From: Spirochaetia bacterium UBA2205
GTDB taxonomy: Bacteria > Spirochaetota > UBA4802 > UB4802
DNA: 45,614 bases
NCBI GenBank assembly: GCA_002328585.1
Contig: DCUV01000014.1
Coordinates: 126,845 to 172,458 of the forward strand
Reading direction: 5' to 3'
A program made the position numbers and the translations under genes. Shown here piece after piece: positions 16,184-24,284 of this stretch (positions are counted from its first letter, which is position 1; each line of letters opens with the position of its first letter). The notes below the pieces were generated by a model. The model was not told the DNA's origin and did not search any database. It saw only the letters and a list, made by a program, of their open reading frames with translations.

Positions 16184-17668
16184 TTATAATAATCGCCTGA
16201 CAGCATTTTTCCATAAATTAATTTCACGCTGTCTGTTTGTTTCATTCATTGATGGATTATATCGTTTTGCAATTTTATTAAATTTTGCTACTTCGTCGAT
16301 GGTATTATAAACCTTGCCGGTAATTCCTGCTAAATATGCTGCTCCCAATGCCGTTGATTCAGTAATTTCGGGTAGCAAGACCGGTATACCCAGTATATCA
16401 GACTGATATTGCATCAGATATGTGTCACGGGTTGCACCTCCATCCACTCTGAGTTCATGGATGTTTTTCCCTGAATCGCTTTGCATAGCTTCAAGGAGTT
16501 CATACGATTGTAATGCAATAGACTTTACCGCAGCACGAACAATCTGCTCGGGTGTTGTATCACGGGTTAAGCCAAAGATTGCACCGCGTGCATCCATTTT
16601 CCAATAAGGTGCACCCAATCCAACAAATGCCGGAACAAATACAACATCATCTTCTTTATTTACTGAAAGTGAAACCTTCTCAGCATCGGAGCTTTTTTCA
16701 ATGAATTTCATGTAATCACGAAGCCATTGGACTACAGCACCGCCAATAAATACCGAGCCCTCAAATGCAAAAACTGGCTGCCCCCTGTTGTCACAGGTTA
16801 ATGTGGTAACCAGGCCGTGTTTTGAAAGCATCCATTCATTTCCCATGTTGAGAAGCATAAAACAGCCGGTACCATAGGTATTTTTTGAAGTTCCTTCAAA
16901 TACGCAGTTTTGTCCTACCATTGCTGCCTGCTGGTCACCGGCTATGCCACCTATGGTAATTGCATCAGGCAATCCGGGCACTCCCTGTGTTTCGCCAAAA
17001 TATGAGGCAGATTCCCTCACTTCAGGCAAAATTGTGCGCGGAATATTAAGTATTTCAAGGAGCTCCAGGTCCCAGCTTTTGTTTTTAATATTAAACATTA
17101 ATGTTCGCGATGCATTGGTATAATCGGTTTTATGTGATTTTCCACCGGTAAGTTTCCATAAAATCCATGTGTCGATAGTTCCAAATAACAATTTGCCACT
17201 TTTTGCTAAATCACGAGCCCCCCTGACATTATCAAGCATCCACTTTACTTTGGTGCCCGAGAAATATGCATCAATGACAAGCCCTGTCTTCTCTCTGAAT
17301 ATTTCTTCGTAGCCAGCTTCTTTAAGCTGGTTGCATATATCGGTAGTTCTGCGGCACTGCCATACTATAGCATTGTAGATTGGTTTGCCGGTTTCTTCAT
17401 TCCACAAAACGGAAGTTTCCCGTTGATTTGTTATTCCAATAGCGATAGCATCGTTTGGATTTAAATTTCCTTTTGCAATAGCATCAGGGATAAGTTGTGC
17501 AACCGATTCCCATATTTCCATGGCGTTGTGTTCAACCCAGCCTGGTTTTGGAAAATATTGCGTAAACTCAGCATAGCTGCTTGAAATGGGAAGCCCGTGT
17601 TCATCAAAGCAAAATACGCGGTTGCCTGTAGTACCTAAATCAATTGCAATGAGAAATTTCTTGCCCAT
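16184..17668 (-). CDS. glpK: Glycerol kinase
   Basis: It phosphorylates glycerol to sn-glycerol-3-phosphate in the cytoplasm (FGGY family, ASKHA fold), feeding glycerolipid synthesis or glycolysis. Signatures are IDLGTTGNRVFCFD (phosphate 1 loop), GWVEHNAMEIWESV, GITNQRETSVLW, AIVWQCRRT, the adenosine motif GAAYLAGITG and HELRVDGGATRDTYLMQYQ. The length of 494 is typical. GGAGA precedes ATG 17668 by seven bases. No glpF or glpD is adjacent. PlsB at 30140, 12 kb away, uses its product. Confidence 0.96.
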   Translation of the reverse strand: MGKKFLIAIDLGTTGNRVFCFDEHGLPISSSYAEFTQYFPKPGWVEHNAMEIWESVAQLIPDAIAKGNLNPNDAIAIGITNQRETSVLWNEETGKPIYNAIVWQCRRTTDICNQLKEAGYEEIFREKTGLVIDAYFSGTKVKWMLDNVRGARDLAKSGKLLFGTIDTWILWKLTGGKSHKTDYTNASRTLMFNIKNKSWDLELLEILNIPRTILPEVRESASYFGETQGVPGLPDAITIGGIAGDQQAAMVGQNCVFEGTSKNTYGTGCFMLLNMGNEWMLSKHGLVTTLTCDNRGQPVFAFEGSVFIGGAVVQWLRDYMKFIEKSSDAEKVSLSVNKEDDVVFVPAFVGLGAPYWKMDARGAIFGLTRDTTPEQIVRAAVKSIALQSYELLEAMQSDSGKNIHELRVDGGATRDTYLMQYQSDILGIPVLLPEITESTALGAAYLAGITGKVYNTIDEVAKFNKIAKRYNPSMNETNRQREINLWKNAVRRLL

Positions 17669-18268
17669 AGCGCAGTCTCCAATGGTATTATTTTAGGCGA
17701 TAGTTCATGGTATGCAATCATTGCTTAAAGAAAGCTTTAATGCAAGTAATAAAAATTTTCAGCCTAATGCCTGTTACAATGATGTTTATTCATCATGACA
17801 GTACTGTTGCTGTGGAGTGTACAGAATAACTTTTAAAATTAAAATTTGTCAATAATAAAATTACATGTGAATAAAAACTCATAGAGCAATCGCAATAAAG
17901 TAGTTGACAATACAGTGAAACATTGTACAGAAAATAAACACTTGCTAATTTCATATATATAGCAAATGACGTTTTATCCTTGTAAACTTCAATGATAGTA
18001 ATGTTTTGTTTATCACTATTATAAATGAAATTATACTGGTTCTGCTATGAATACATCATTGTGAGCACAAGCATGAATATAGTGGTTTATTAGTTTAATT
18101 TTTGAATAATAAAAAAATATGTGTAACAGTGTTGATAAAAAGTAGACAAATAAAAAATAATAGCCAAGCTCATTCATGCTATTAGTAAAAACATATTGAT
18201 AAATGCCATGGTGATCTGTGTTGTAAGGCTAAAAGCAGAATGAAATATAACATATAATAAAGAATAGT
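17669..18268. other. 600-bp AT-rich intergenic region between glpK and neuB
   Basis: This divergent region has no ORF that I can support. It holds an ACTATCGC-type octamer at 17697-17704 in the glpK leader and an imperfect palindrome TTGCTTAAAGAAAGCTTTAATGCAA at 17721-17745, in two arms that could be a glpK operator or leader hairpin. Near 17905, TTGACA has no good -10. Nothing else is recognisable, and the promoters for both genes must lie here. Confidence 0.5.
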
Positions 18269-19318
18269 ATGAAAACTACTTTTCACAACAGATATTTAAA
18301 AAAATTAGCTCATAAAGAGCCTGTTGTTATTGCTGAGATTGGGCTCAATCATAATGGCAACCTCACTGAAGCAATTGAACTCATCCACCGGGCAGCAGAT
18401 TCCGGTGCGGATTTAGTCAAATTTCAGATAATCAATGCCGAACTGTTATACTCGGTTTATACACGCTCGCTTATCAACAATCAACCACCGCAGCATGATG
18501 ATTCCATGATTACCTTTTTTAAACGATTTGAGCTTACACAAAGTGATTATGTGAAATTACAGCAGACTGCCGGAGAGGATGGTGTAGTATTTTTTGCATC
18601 CTGTTTTGATTTGCCATCATTTGCCATGCTTGAGCAGTTACAGGTTCCCTTATATAAAATTGCATCATCCGAAATTACCAATGTGCCCTTGATTAAAAAC
18701 ATTGCAGCAACCGGAAAACCGGTGGTATGTTCTACGGGAATATCGCATTCATACGAGATTGAATACGCCATAAAACTTTTACAGGGAGGTGGTGTTAACA
18801 ACATTGTTTTATTGCACTGTATATCGTTATATCCCGTTCCTCCCCATGCAGTAAATTTGTTGCGCATTCAACATTTACAACAAAAGTTTGGTTTGCCCGT
18901 TGGTTTTTCAGATCATGCGAATGATAATCGTGCATCCATGATGGCAGTGGCATCAGGTGCACTGGTATTTGAAAAGCACTTTAAACTGTCCGATGATCAT
19001 GACTGCATTGATAAGGATGTGTCATTATCGCCTGAAGCGTTCAAACGCTATGTTGACGATATACATATGGCTTATACCATGATGGGTGATGGCGCAATAG
19101 ATTATCATGATGCTGAGGCTGGTGTAGCTCGCTCTGCTCGTCGCAGCATATTTGCAGCGCAGAATATTCAGAAGGGAACAATAGTAACTGAAGAACATTT
19201 AACACTGAAACGACCTGGTGTGGGACTATCGCCACTATACCTGGACAAAATAGTGGGTAAAAAAGTAAAACGGGATATTATAAAAGATATGCCACTATGT
19301 GAAAACGATATGGATTGA
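18269..19318 (+). CDS. NeuB/SpsE-type sialic (nonulosonic) acid synthase
   Basis: It condenses phosphoenolpyruvate with a hexosamine to make a nine-carbon acid such as sialic, legionaminic or pseudaminic acid, used on surface glycans. The N-terminal TIM barrel shows VVIAEIGLNHNGNLTEAIEL, DLVKFQ, YKIASSEITN, STGIS, LLHCISLYPVPP and GFSDHA. The C-terminal SAF/antifreeze-like domain begins RRSIFAAQNIQKGTIVTEEH. The length of 349 is normal. The exact sugar cannot be assigned. The partner genes for the epimerase and CMP-transferase are not nearby. The ribosome site is weak. Confidence 0.92.
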   Translation: MKTTFHNRYLKKLAHKEPVVIAEIGLNHNGNLTEAIELIHRAADSGADLVKFQIINAELLYSVYTRSLINNQPPQHDDSMITFFKRFELTQSDYVKLQQTAGEDGVVFFASCFDLPSFAMLEQLQVPLYKIASSEITNVPLIKNIAATGKPVVCSTGISHSYEIEYAIKLLQGGGVNNIVLLHCISLYPVPPHAVNLLRIQHLQQKFGLPVGFSDHANDNRASMMAVASGALVFEKHFKLSDDHDCIDKDVSLSPEAFKRYVDDIHMAYTMMGDGAIDYHDAEAGVARSARRSIFAAQNIQKGTIVTEEHLTLKRPGVGLSPLYLDKIVGKKVKRDIIKDMPLCENDMD

Positions 19319-19343
19319 CAATCTGTTTATTAGAGATATTAAT

Positions 19344-19663
19344 ATGGATTTATTTGAACGATTTATAACATTCATTGAAGCATTGAATAAAGAAGATGTT
19401 GACTATGTTTTGGTTGGCGGATATGCAGTGATTTTATATGGTATGCCACGAATGACTCAAGATATTGATATTATTACCAGATTAGGAGAGGCATTTTGTT
19501 ATGAAGACATTGCATGGGATAGTAAGGAAATAGATGGGCATATGGTGAGGATTGCATAGGCTGAGACATTGTAAAAATGTAAAATGATACTGTACATGCA
19601 ATTGATAAAGCAGATGCACTATATTTACATGAGTTAATGCAAAAGAAGAAAAATGATCTGTAA
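19344..19663 (+). pseudogene. Decayed nucleotidyltransferase (AbiEii/MNT-like) gene
   Basis: The start is intact (MDLFERFITFIEALNKEDVD, YVLVGGYAVILYGMPRMTQDIDII) with the Gly-rich and DxD signature of minimal nucleotidyltransferases. After DIDIIT the frame jumps straight to RLGEAFCYEDIAWDSKEIDG, which normally lies ~40 residues later, so an in-frame deletion is likely. After VRIA come TAG and TAA stops. The recognisable tail DTVHAIDKADALYLHEL then resumes in the next frame, showing a frameshift. The tail ends at 19663 and overlaps the next gene by 11 bases, as in an intact operon. The catalytic domain cannot work as it stands. Confidence 0.75.
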
Positions 19664-19883
19664 ATTTAAAACATTTGATGAAGCACAACGAGCATTATGG
19701 AATTTTAATCCTGATGCAAAGTATTATGAGCAGGTGCGACAATTGTTTCTATTGTCTTCAAAGCTATATCTTCTGCACTGTAGACGTGGCATATTTTTGT
19801 TTAAAACAATAGAAGAAGCCAATGAATTTAGAAAACAGGAAGAGCTAACAAGAGCTTTGATGAATATAACCAATAGTGATTGA
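19653..19883 (+). CDS. Small protein partnered with the decayed nucleotidyltransferase
   Basis: A 76-residue soluble protein. The pattern FKTFDEAQRALWNFNPDAKYY ... KTIEEANEFRKQEE resembles, from memory, a small family that often follows AbiEii/MNT-type nucleotidyltransferase genes, so it may be the accessory or antitoxin half of the module. The start ATG 19653 lies inside the decayed partner. With the partner broken, this could be an orphan antitoxin kept by chance or already unexpressed. No ribosome site better than AAGAAGAAAA is seen. Confidence 0.6.
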   Translation: MICKFKTFDEAQRALWNFNPDAKYYEQVRQLFLLSSKLYLLHCRRGIFLFKTIEEANEFRKQEELTRALMNITNSD

Positions 19884-19962
19884 CACAAAGTAGTGATGGT
19901 ATGATACCGTTTGTTGTCCAGTGATTGTGTTGAGACATAAATTAAAAAGGTGATAATATAGT

Positions 19963-20496
19963 ATGGTAAGAAGATTGGTTTTCATGGTATGGTGTGTGAT
20001 AGTTGTTACCAATAGTTATGCTGTGGACATCAATACCATTTTCAATGATGAGCAGATTGCATTTATAAAATCAGCAACTGATATGGTACAGGCTTCATTG
20101 GGATATGATGATTTTATTGAAGTTGTTTATGTTACCTTCTGGAGCAGCCAGCCGGTGGATAAGAAAAAGGTTGCAGCATTTAATGCATATATTGCCCAGC
20201 AGTATAGAGTACAACCTGATGCTATACTCTATGTTTATGAGCGATTGCTTCGTTCATTGTATATGATTGAATATATGTCGATAGATGCCCGGGAAAAAAG
20301 ACAGTGGAAACAATACTACTATTATACTGAAAATCTGCTACCGGATACAAAACGTTTTCTTGATTTGTTTAAAAATGCCATTGTTGCTGTTGATTCGCTG
20401 TATGCTGCACAGGCTGATAATAAAGAAAAGGCTATTAAAATTTTTGCTATTGATTTAGTTAAGTATAATCAAAACCTGTATGGCGGAGGATTTTAA
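19963..20496 (+). CDS. Secreted helical protein of unknown function
   Basis: A 177-residue protein with a Sec signal peptide (RRLVFMVWCVIVVTNSYA, cleavage likely after SYA). The mature part is mostly helical and aromatic-rich (IAFIKSATDMVQASLGYDDF, YVYERLLRSLYMIEYMS, KQYYYYTENLLPDTKRFLDL), with no motif I recognise. It ends in YGGGF. AAGGTGAT lies ten or so bases before ATG 19963. A TTGACA at 19880 lacks a well-spaced -10. It is probably periplasmic. Its 3' end is followed at once by a terminator that serves the opposite strand. Confidence 0.75.
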   Translation: MVRRLVFMVWCVIVVTNSYAVDINTIFNDEQIAFIKSATDMVQASLGYDDFIEVVYVTFWSSQPVDKKKVAAFNAYIAQQYRVQPDAILYVYERLLRSLYMIEYMSIDAREKRQWKQYYYYTENLLPDTKRFLDLFKNAIVAVDSLYAAQADNKEKAIKIFAIDLVKYNQNLYGGGF

Positions 20497-20521
20497 GAAA
20501 AAGCCCCTTTTTTCAAGGGGC
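20496..20521 (-). terminator. Minus-strand Rho-independent terminator
   Basis: The stem is GCCCCTT / AAGGGGC (20503-20509 with 20515-20521), with a 5-base loop. Read leftward it is followed by TTTTTCTT, so it ends leftward transcripts from the iclR side and from the CIRCE promoter. Confidence 0.85.
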
Positions 20522-20570
20522 AAAGCTTGTCTGTTATAGAATTTATTAGCACTCTCCATCAATGAGTGCT
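20496..20570 (-). ncRNA. Candidate ~75-nt HrcA/CIRCE-controlled small RNA
   Basis: The promoter at 20605-20577 reads leftward and should start near 20570, inside the CIRCE operator. The next leftward signal is the terminator at 20521-20496, only ~50 bases on. No ORF with a ribosome site fits between. The predicted product is therefore a short RNA with two hairpins, the CIRCE inverted repeat itself and the terminator. Alternatives are a relic of a lost groES/dnaK-type promoter, or an HrcA site that blocks iclR read-through. Only transcript data can decide. Confidence 0.45.
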
Positions 20571-20572
20571 AA
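20546..20572. promoter_or_regulatory. CIRCE heat-shock operator (HrcA binding site)
   Basis: TTAGCACTC - 9 bases - GAGTGCTAA is a perfect match to the CIRCE inverted repeat, which normally sits at the start site of groESL or hrcA-grpE-dnaK operons. Here no chaperone gene is on either side: the 3' end of a secreted protein gene lies to the left and the 3' end of iclR to the right. Confidence 0.95.
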
Positions 20573-20576
20573 TCAA

Positions 20577-20605
20577 AATATACTACTGTCTCCTGTTTTC
20601 GTCAA
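20577..20605 (-). promoter_or_regulatory. Leftward sigma-70 promoter joined to CIRCE
   Basis: On the minus strand TTGACG (20605-20600), a 17-bp spacer and TATATT (20582-20577). CIRCE begins five bases past the -10, the classic geometry of HrcA-repressed promoters. The -35 lies six bases beyond the iclR stop codon. Confidence 0.8.
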
Positions 20606-20610
20606 GTATT

Positions 20611-21393
20611 TTATTGATGGTTGGCTGGGATATAACCCAATTGTAATGAGAGCTGTAATGATGTATCCTTTACTGTTGTGATTATATCATCCCTATGTTT
20701 TTCAATAAAATCTGCATCGCCGGTTATAGCAAATGCAGCAATAATTTGGCCGGTATAGTTGAATATTGGCCCACCAATACCTGCAAGCCCTGCAATCGAT
20801 TCTTGATTATCAAAGCTGATGCCCATAGAACGAACCATTTTCAGTTCATTTATAAAATTTTCCTTGCTGCTTATGGAATTCTTTGTTAATGCATGGAATT
20901 CATAGCTTTCCAGTAATTCGTGTAACCGATAGTTATCGGTATATGCACACAGAAGCTTGCCAATACAGCTTGTATGCATTGGAATGACCGAACCCGTCTG
21001 AGGGTAAGTCATAAATCTATTTTCTGGTTCAACACGAAGTACTACAACAACCTTGCCGCCAACTAACATGCCAATGTTTACTGGTTGCCGATATTGGAAG
21101 CAAAGACGCTCAGCCCACACTCTGCCTATACTGACAATGTCTAAATTGGTTGCGTATTTCATTCCAAGCTGGAATACATACGGACCCAGCATGTACTTGC
21201 CGGTTGTTACATCTTTTTCTAAATATCCTAAATAACAAAGTGTTTTTACAATACTGTGTATGGTTGTTTTTGGCAAAGAAAGCTTTTTAGCAAATTCACT
21301 GATGCCAATGGTTCTTTTATCATGGACAAAAAATGATAAAATATCATGTGCCTTTGCAATTGACTGGATAAGTTTAACTTTTTTAGTTTTCAT
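20611..21393 (-). CDS. IclR family transcriptional regulator
   Basis: A winged helix-turn-helix domain (VKLIQSIAKAHDILSFF, IGISEFAKKLSLPKTTIHSI, LCYLGYLEKD, GKYMLGPYVFQLG) is followed by the IclR effector domain of GAF-like fold (ERLCFQYRQPVNIGML, HTSCIGKLLCAY, SMGISFDNQESIAGLAGIGGPI, IIAAFAITG). The start is uncertain: Met at 21393 or 21402 fits the family, while the frame extends by TTG to 21441, and no good ribosome site is present. It probably controls the divergent acyl-CoA block beginning at 21848 and itself through the operator cluster at 21421-21521. IclR proteins commonly regulate aromatic or acyl-CoA catabolism. Confidence 0.9.
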   Translation of the reverse strand: MKTKKVKLIQSIAKAHDILSFFVHDKRTIGISEFAKKLSLPKTTIHSIVKTLCYLGYLEKDVTTGKYMLGPYVFQLGMKYATNLDIVSIGRVWAERLCFQYRQPVNIGMLVGGKVVVVLRVEPENRFMTYPQTGSVIPMHTSCIGKLLCAYTDNYRLHELLESYEFHALTKNSISSKENFINELKMVRSMGISFDNQESIAGLAGIGGPIFNYTGQIIAAFAITGDADFIEKHRDDIITTVKDTSLQLSLQLGYIPANHQ

Positions 21394-21420
21394 GTTTGTC
21401 ATACTATATAATAAAAAATT

Positions 21421-21521
21421 GTTGACAGTATACATATACAAATTTATATTGAAATATGTATCGTACAGTATACGACATTATCGTACACTGTCAACCATTT
21501 TTTTATGGGACAGTATACTGT
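21421..21521. promoter_or_regulatory. Operator cluster with face-to-face promoters, iclR / bcr region
   Basis: ACAGTATAC occurs at 21425, 21465 and 21510, the last as the perfect palindrome ACAGTATACTGT (21510-21521). A variant GTACACTGT lies inverted at 21483. The leftward promoter for iclR is TTGACA (21494-21489) -16 bp- TATACT (21472-21467), whose -10 is inside an operator copy. A rightward promoter is TTGACA (21422-21427) -17 bp- TATATT (21445-21450). The two promoters point at each other, so their use may be mutually exclusive. The binder is presumably the IclR protein. Confidence 0.65.
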
Positions 21522-21692
21522 ATTTGGGAGTGCAGTAGCATTACAGATTGTTATAAAAAAATTGTTATAACGAATTGTACGTGTTCGATAGTTACCATTA
21601 AATGATGTGTAAGTGCACAAATAAGATGGCAATAGTTGGCAACAGTTATTCTGAAATGCAGTACGTGCCCCCGGAAAGATGACAGAGAAGTG

Positions 21693-21769
21693 TGCCATCC
21701 TGAACTGTGATTCAGGATATATAGGATCTGAGTTGGATATCTGGATTTCGCATCAAGTCCGGAATGACG
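21693..21769. repeat. Dispersed palindromic repeat, copy B
   Basis: GCCATCCTGAACTGTGATTC, AGGATATATAGGATCTG, then CATCAAGTCCGGAATGAC. It is related to copies at 9340-9445 and 24285-24395. It lies in the leader between the IclR operators and the first reductase gene, followed by the shared GAATAATTCTATTTT at 21818 just before the ribosome site. Confidence 0.7.
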
Positions 21770-21847
21770 GCAGAGGTAAAGTATGCAGATACGCATTGTG
21801 ATGCGCCCGAAAATTGCGAATAATTCTATTTTCTCAGGAGGTTTTTT

Positions 21848-22954
21848 GTGGATATCATAAAAAGTTTTGAAAACCTAAATCCCTATGAGTATGTTGCTTC
21901 TATTAAAAAAGCAACAGGCAAATCAGTGCTCGCATATATGTGTTCATATACACCCGAAGAGGTCATCTATGCAGCGGGTATTCATCCATTCAGAATTTTC
22001 GGTATGGTTGATGCTATTGCAAAGGCTGATGCATATCTACAGGTGTATAGCTGTTCACTGGTGCGTGGTGCACTTGAAGATGCGCTGAGCGGAAAATTAT
22101 CATTTGTTGACGGGGCAGTATTTCCCCATACCTGCGATTCCATACAGCGCCTGTCTGATGTCTGGCGCTTAAATGCCGGTATGAAACATCATTTTGATGT
22201 TGTATGGGCAGTGAAATTAAATACTGATAGCGCTAAAAAATATATGTATGATGTGCTGGCAAAGTTTGTCAAAGAATTGCAAGATGCATTTGGCATAACA
22301 ATAACCAATGAAAAGCTTGAAAAAGCTGTCAGTACCTATAATGAAATCCGTTCGCTTTTAAAAACTATCTGGCAGCTTAAGAGTGATAATAAAAGTACGT
22401 TGAATGGCAGTCAGATGAATGCACTGATTAAAGCTGCGATGGTGTGGGATCGTGATGAACTTGCAGGTATGTTAAAGAATCTAATCCCTTCAATAGAACT
22501 ATCGCCCAAAAATGAAAAAGCAAAACGCATAATGCTTATTGGCGGTATATGCAATCATCCTGATATTTATACCTATATTGAAGATTCCGGTGGCGTGGTG
22601 GTGTGGGATGATCTGTGTACTGGCTCACGTTATTTTGAGGGGCAGATAGCAACCGATAGCAATCCACTGCAGGCTATTGCCAACCGGTATTATGAGCGGA
22701 ATATATGCCCTGCCAAGCATAGAGATCTGAATACCCGTGTTGAGACAATTACATCAATGATACGCGAGCATAATGTTCAGGGCGCGATATTTTTGTACCT
22801 AAAATTTTGTGATCCTCATTCGTTTGATTATCCCTATATTAAAGAGGCTCTGGATACAATGGGTATTCCGTCAACATTGCTGGAATTAGAGCTTCAATTG
22901 CCGTCAGAAGGGCAGATGAAGACACGACTTGAAGCTTTTATTGATATGATTTAA
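21848..22954 (+). CDS. 2-hydroxyacyl-CoA dehydratase / benzoyl-CoA reductase family subunit (BcrC-like)
   Basis: A 368-residue member of the HgdB/BcrB/BcrC/FldBC family, whose heterodimers hold [4Fe-4S] clusters and, with an ATP-driven activator, do radical dehydration or ring reduction of CoA thioesters. Conserved features are the cluster cysteines in AYMCSYTPEEVIYAAG (Cys32), VYSCSLVRGALED and PHTCDSIQRLSDVW, and the C-terminal FCDPHSFDYPYIKEALD. The start is GTG 21848 with AGGAGG six bases upstream. It is 14 bases from the next subunit gene. Which CoA substrate is used cannot be told. No activator (HgdC/BcrA/BcrD) gene lies in the window. Confidence 0.88.
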   Translation: MDIIKSFENLNPYEYVASIKKATGKSVLAYMCSYTPEEVIYAAGIHPFRIFGMVDAIAKADAYLQVYSCSLVRGALEDALSGKLSFVDGAVFPHTCDSIQRLSDVWRLNAGMKHHFDVVWAVKLNTDSAKKYMYDVLAKFVKELQDAFGITITNEKLEKAVSTYNEIRSLLKTIWQLKSDNKSTLNGSQMNALIKAAMVWDRDELAGMLKNLIPSIELSPKNEKAKRIMLIGGICNHPDIYTYIEDSGGVVVWDDLCTGSRYFEGQIATDSNPLQAIANRYYERNICPAKHRDLNTRVETITSMIREHNVQGAIFLYLKFCDPHSFDYPYIKEALDTMGIPSTLLELELQLPSEGQMKTRLEAFIDMI

Positions 22955-22968
22955 AGCGAGGTGATACT

Positions 22969-24204
22969 ATGTCAGGTGAAATGCAGGATAAAAAGGACAA
23001 CAGAATAAAATCCGTTAAGCGGATGAAAGAGATAATGACCAATTACTATATTGATGCAAAGACTGCTGCTCAAAATAATAAGAAGGTTGGATGGATTACA
23101 AGCGGAGGACCTGTGGAACCTCTTCTGGTAATGGATGTTATACCGGTATACCCAGAAAATCATGGCGCGATGATTGGCGCTTCAAAAATGGGTGTGCAGT
23201 TGTGTGAAAAATCTGAGGAGATGGGCTATTGCCGAGACCTGTGCTCGTATGCACGCAGTGATATCGCTGCTGCACCAATTAATGGTGGTCCAATTGGTGG
23301 TTTGCCAAGGCCTGATTTTTTGATTTGTTGCAATAATATTTGTGGTACGGTGCTCAAATGGTACGAGGTGCAGGCTCGTTATTTCAACGTCCCGCTGTTT
23401 ATATTTGATACGCCGTTTTGTCATAAAGAAATAACTCAGGAAGCCAAAGATTATGTAGGGGCACAGATAGTTGAGTACATTACCTTTTTAGAAGAACATT
23501 GTGGTAAAAAATTTGATTATGATAAAGCTAAAGAAGTTGGAAAACTTTCAATTCAAGGTCAACGGTTATGGCAGGCGGTACTTGATACAACCATGCACAA
23601 ACCTGCACCCATGAGTGCATTTGATGCCTTCTTCCATCTGGCTCTTATTGTTACATTGCGCGGTACACAAATAGCAGTGGATTACTATACTGAACTTTTA
23701 CAGGAGATGAAGGAGCGCAATGCTCATGGTATCAGTGCAATACCCAATGAAAAGTACCGCCTATTGTGGGACAATCTGCCAGTGTGGTATAAAACTAAAT
23801 GGCTTTCGGAAACCTTTGCATCACATGATGCCTGTCTTGTTGCGGATACCTATACAACAGCGTGGTGCAGACAATTAGACTATCTGGATGAAAATGATTT
23901 TTTGAAGAGCATGATAGAAGGATATACAGCCATCTATCTTAATATTGGTGTGGATCAGATGGCAGATGCAGTTATTGGTATGGTTGATAAATATGATGTC
24001 GATGGCCTGGTTATGCATTCTAACCGAAGCTGTAAACCGTATTCACTGGGACAGTATGATATACAGCGTATTGTGCAGAAGAAACGTAATATTCCTTCAC
24101 TCATTATTGAGGCAGATATGCTTGATGAACGTAATTTCAGTGAGAGCCAGATTCTTACCAGAATTGAGGCATTTATGGAAATTATTAAGAATAAAAGAAA
24201 GTAG
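22969..24204 (+). CDS. 2-hydroxyacyl-CoA dehydratase / benzoyl-CoA reductase family subunit (BcrB-like)
   Basis: A 411-residue partner of the preceding gene. It resembles BcrB: VGWITSGGPVEPLLVMDVIP, VYPENHGAMIGASKMG, the cysteine group in GYCRDLCSYARSDIAAA, DFLICCNNICGTVLKWYE, LVMHSNRSCKPYSLGQYD, and SLIIEADMLDERNFSESQ near the end, where family members carry DxxDxR. AGGTGAT before ATG 22969 is the ribosome site. The pair most likely forms a heterodimeric catalytic component. The family name is secure; benzoyl-CoA reduction as opposed to 2-hydroxyacyl dehydration is not. Confidence 0.9.
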   Translation: MSGEMQDKKDNRIKSVKRMKEIMTNYYIDAKTAAQNNKKVGWITSGGPVEPLLVMDVIPVYPENHGAMIGASKMGVQLCEKSEEMGYCRDLCSYARSDIAAAPINGGPIGGLPRPDFLICCNNICGTVLKWYEVQARYFNVPLFIFDTPFCHKEITQEAKDYVGAQIVEYITFLEEHCGKKFDYDKAKEVGKLSIQGQRLWQAVLDTTMHKPAPMSAFDAFFHLALIVTLRGTQIAVDYYTELLQEMKERNAHGISAIPNEKYRLLWDNLPVWYKTKWLSETFASHDACLVADTYTTAWCRQLDYLDENDFLKSMIEGYTAIYLNIGVDQMADAVIGMVDKYDVDGLVMHSNRSCKPYSLGQYDIQRIVQKKRNIPSLIIEADMLDERNFSESQILTRIEAFMEIIKNKRK

Positions 24205-24284
24205 AATCTTATATTGTTCTTGTTAGGGGAGTTTATGAGGGCTTGCATATGGCTACCAACAAGGAATGAAAATAATTGGTGATA

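Noticed and set aside
20430..20560. Leftward ORF starting inside CIRCE (ATG GAG AGT ...)
   Set aside because: It runs through the terminator and the end of the opposite gene, has no ribosome site and no sensible protein features.
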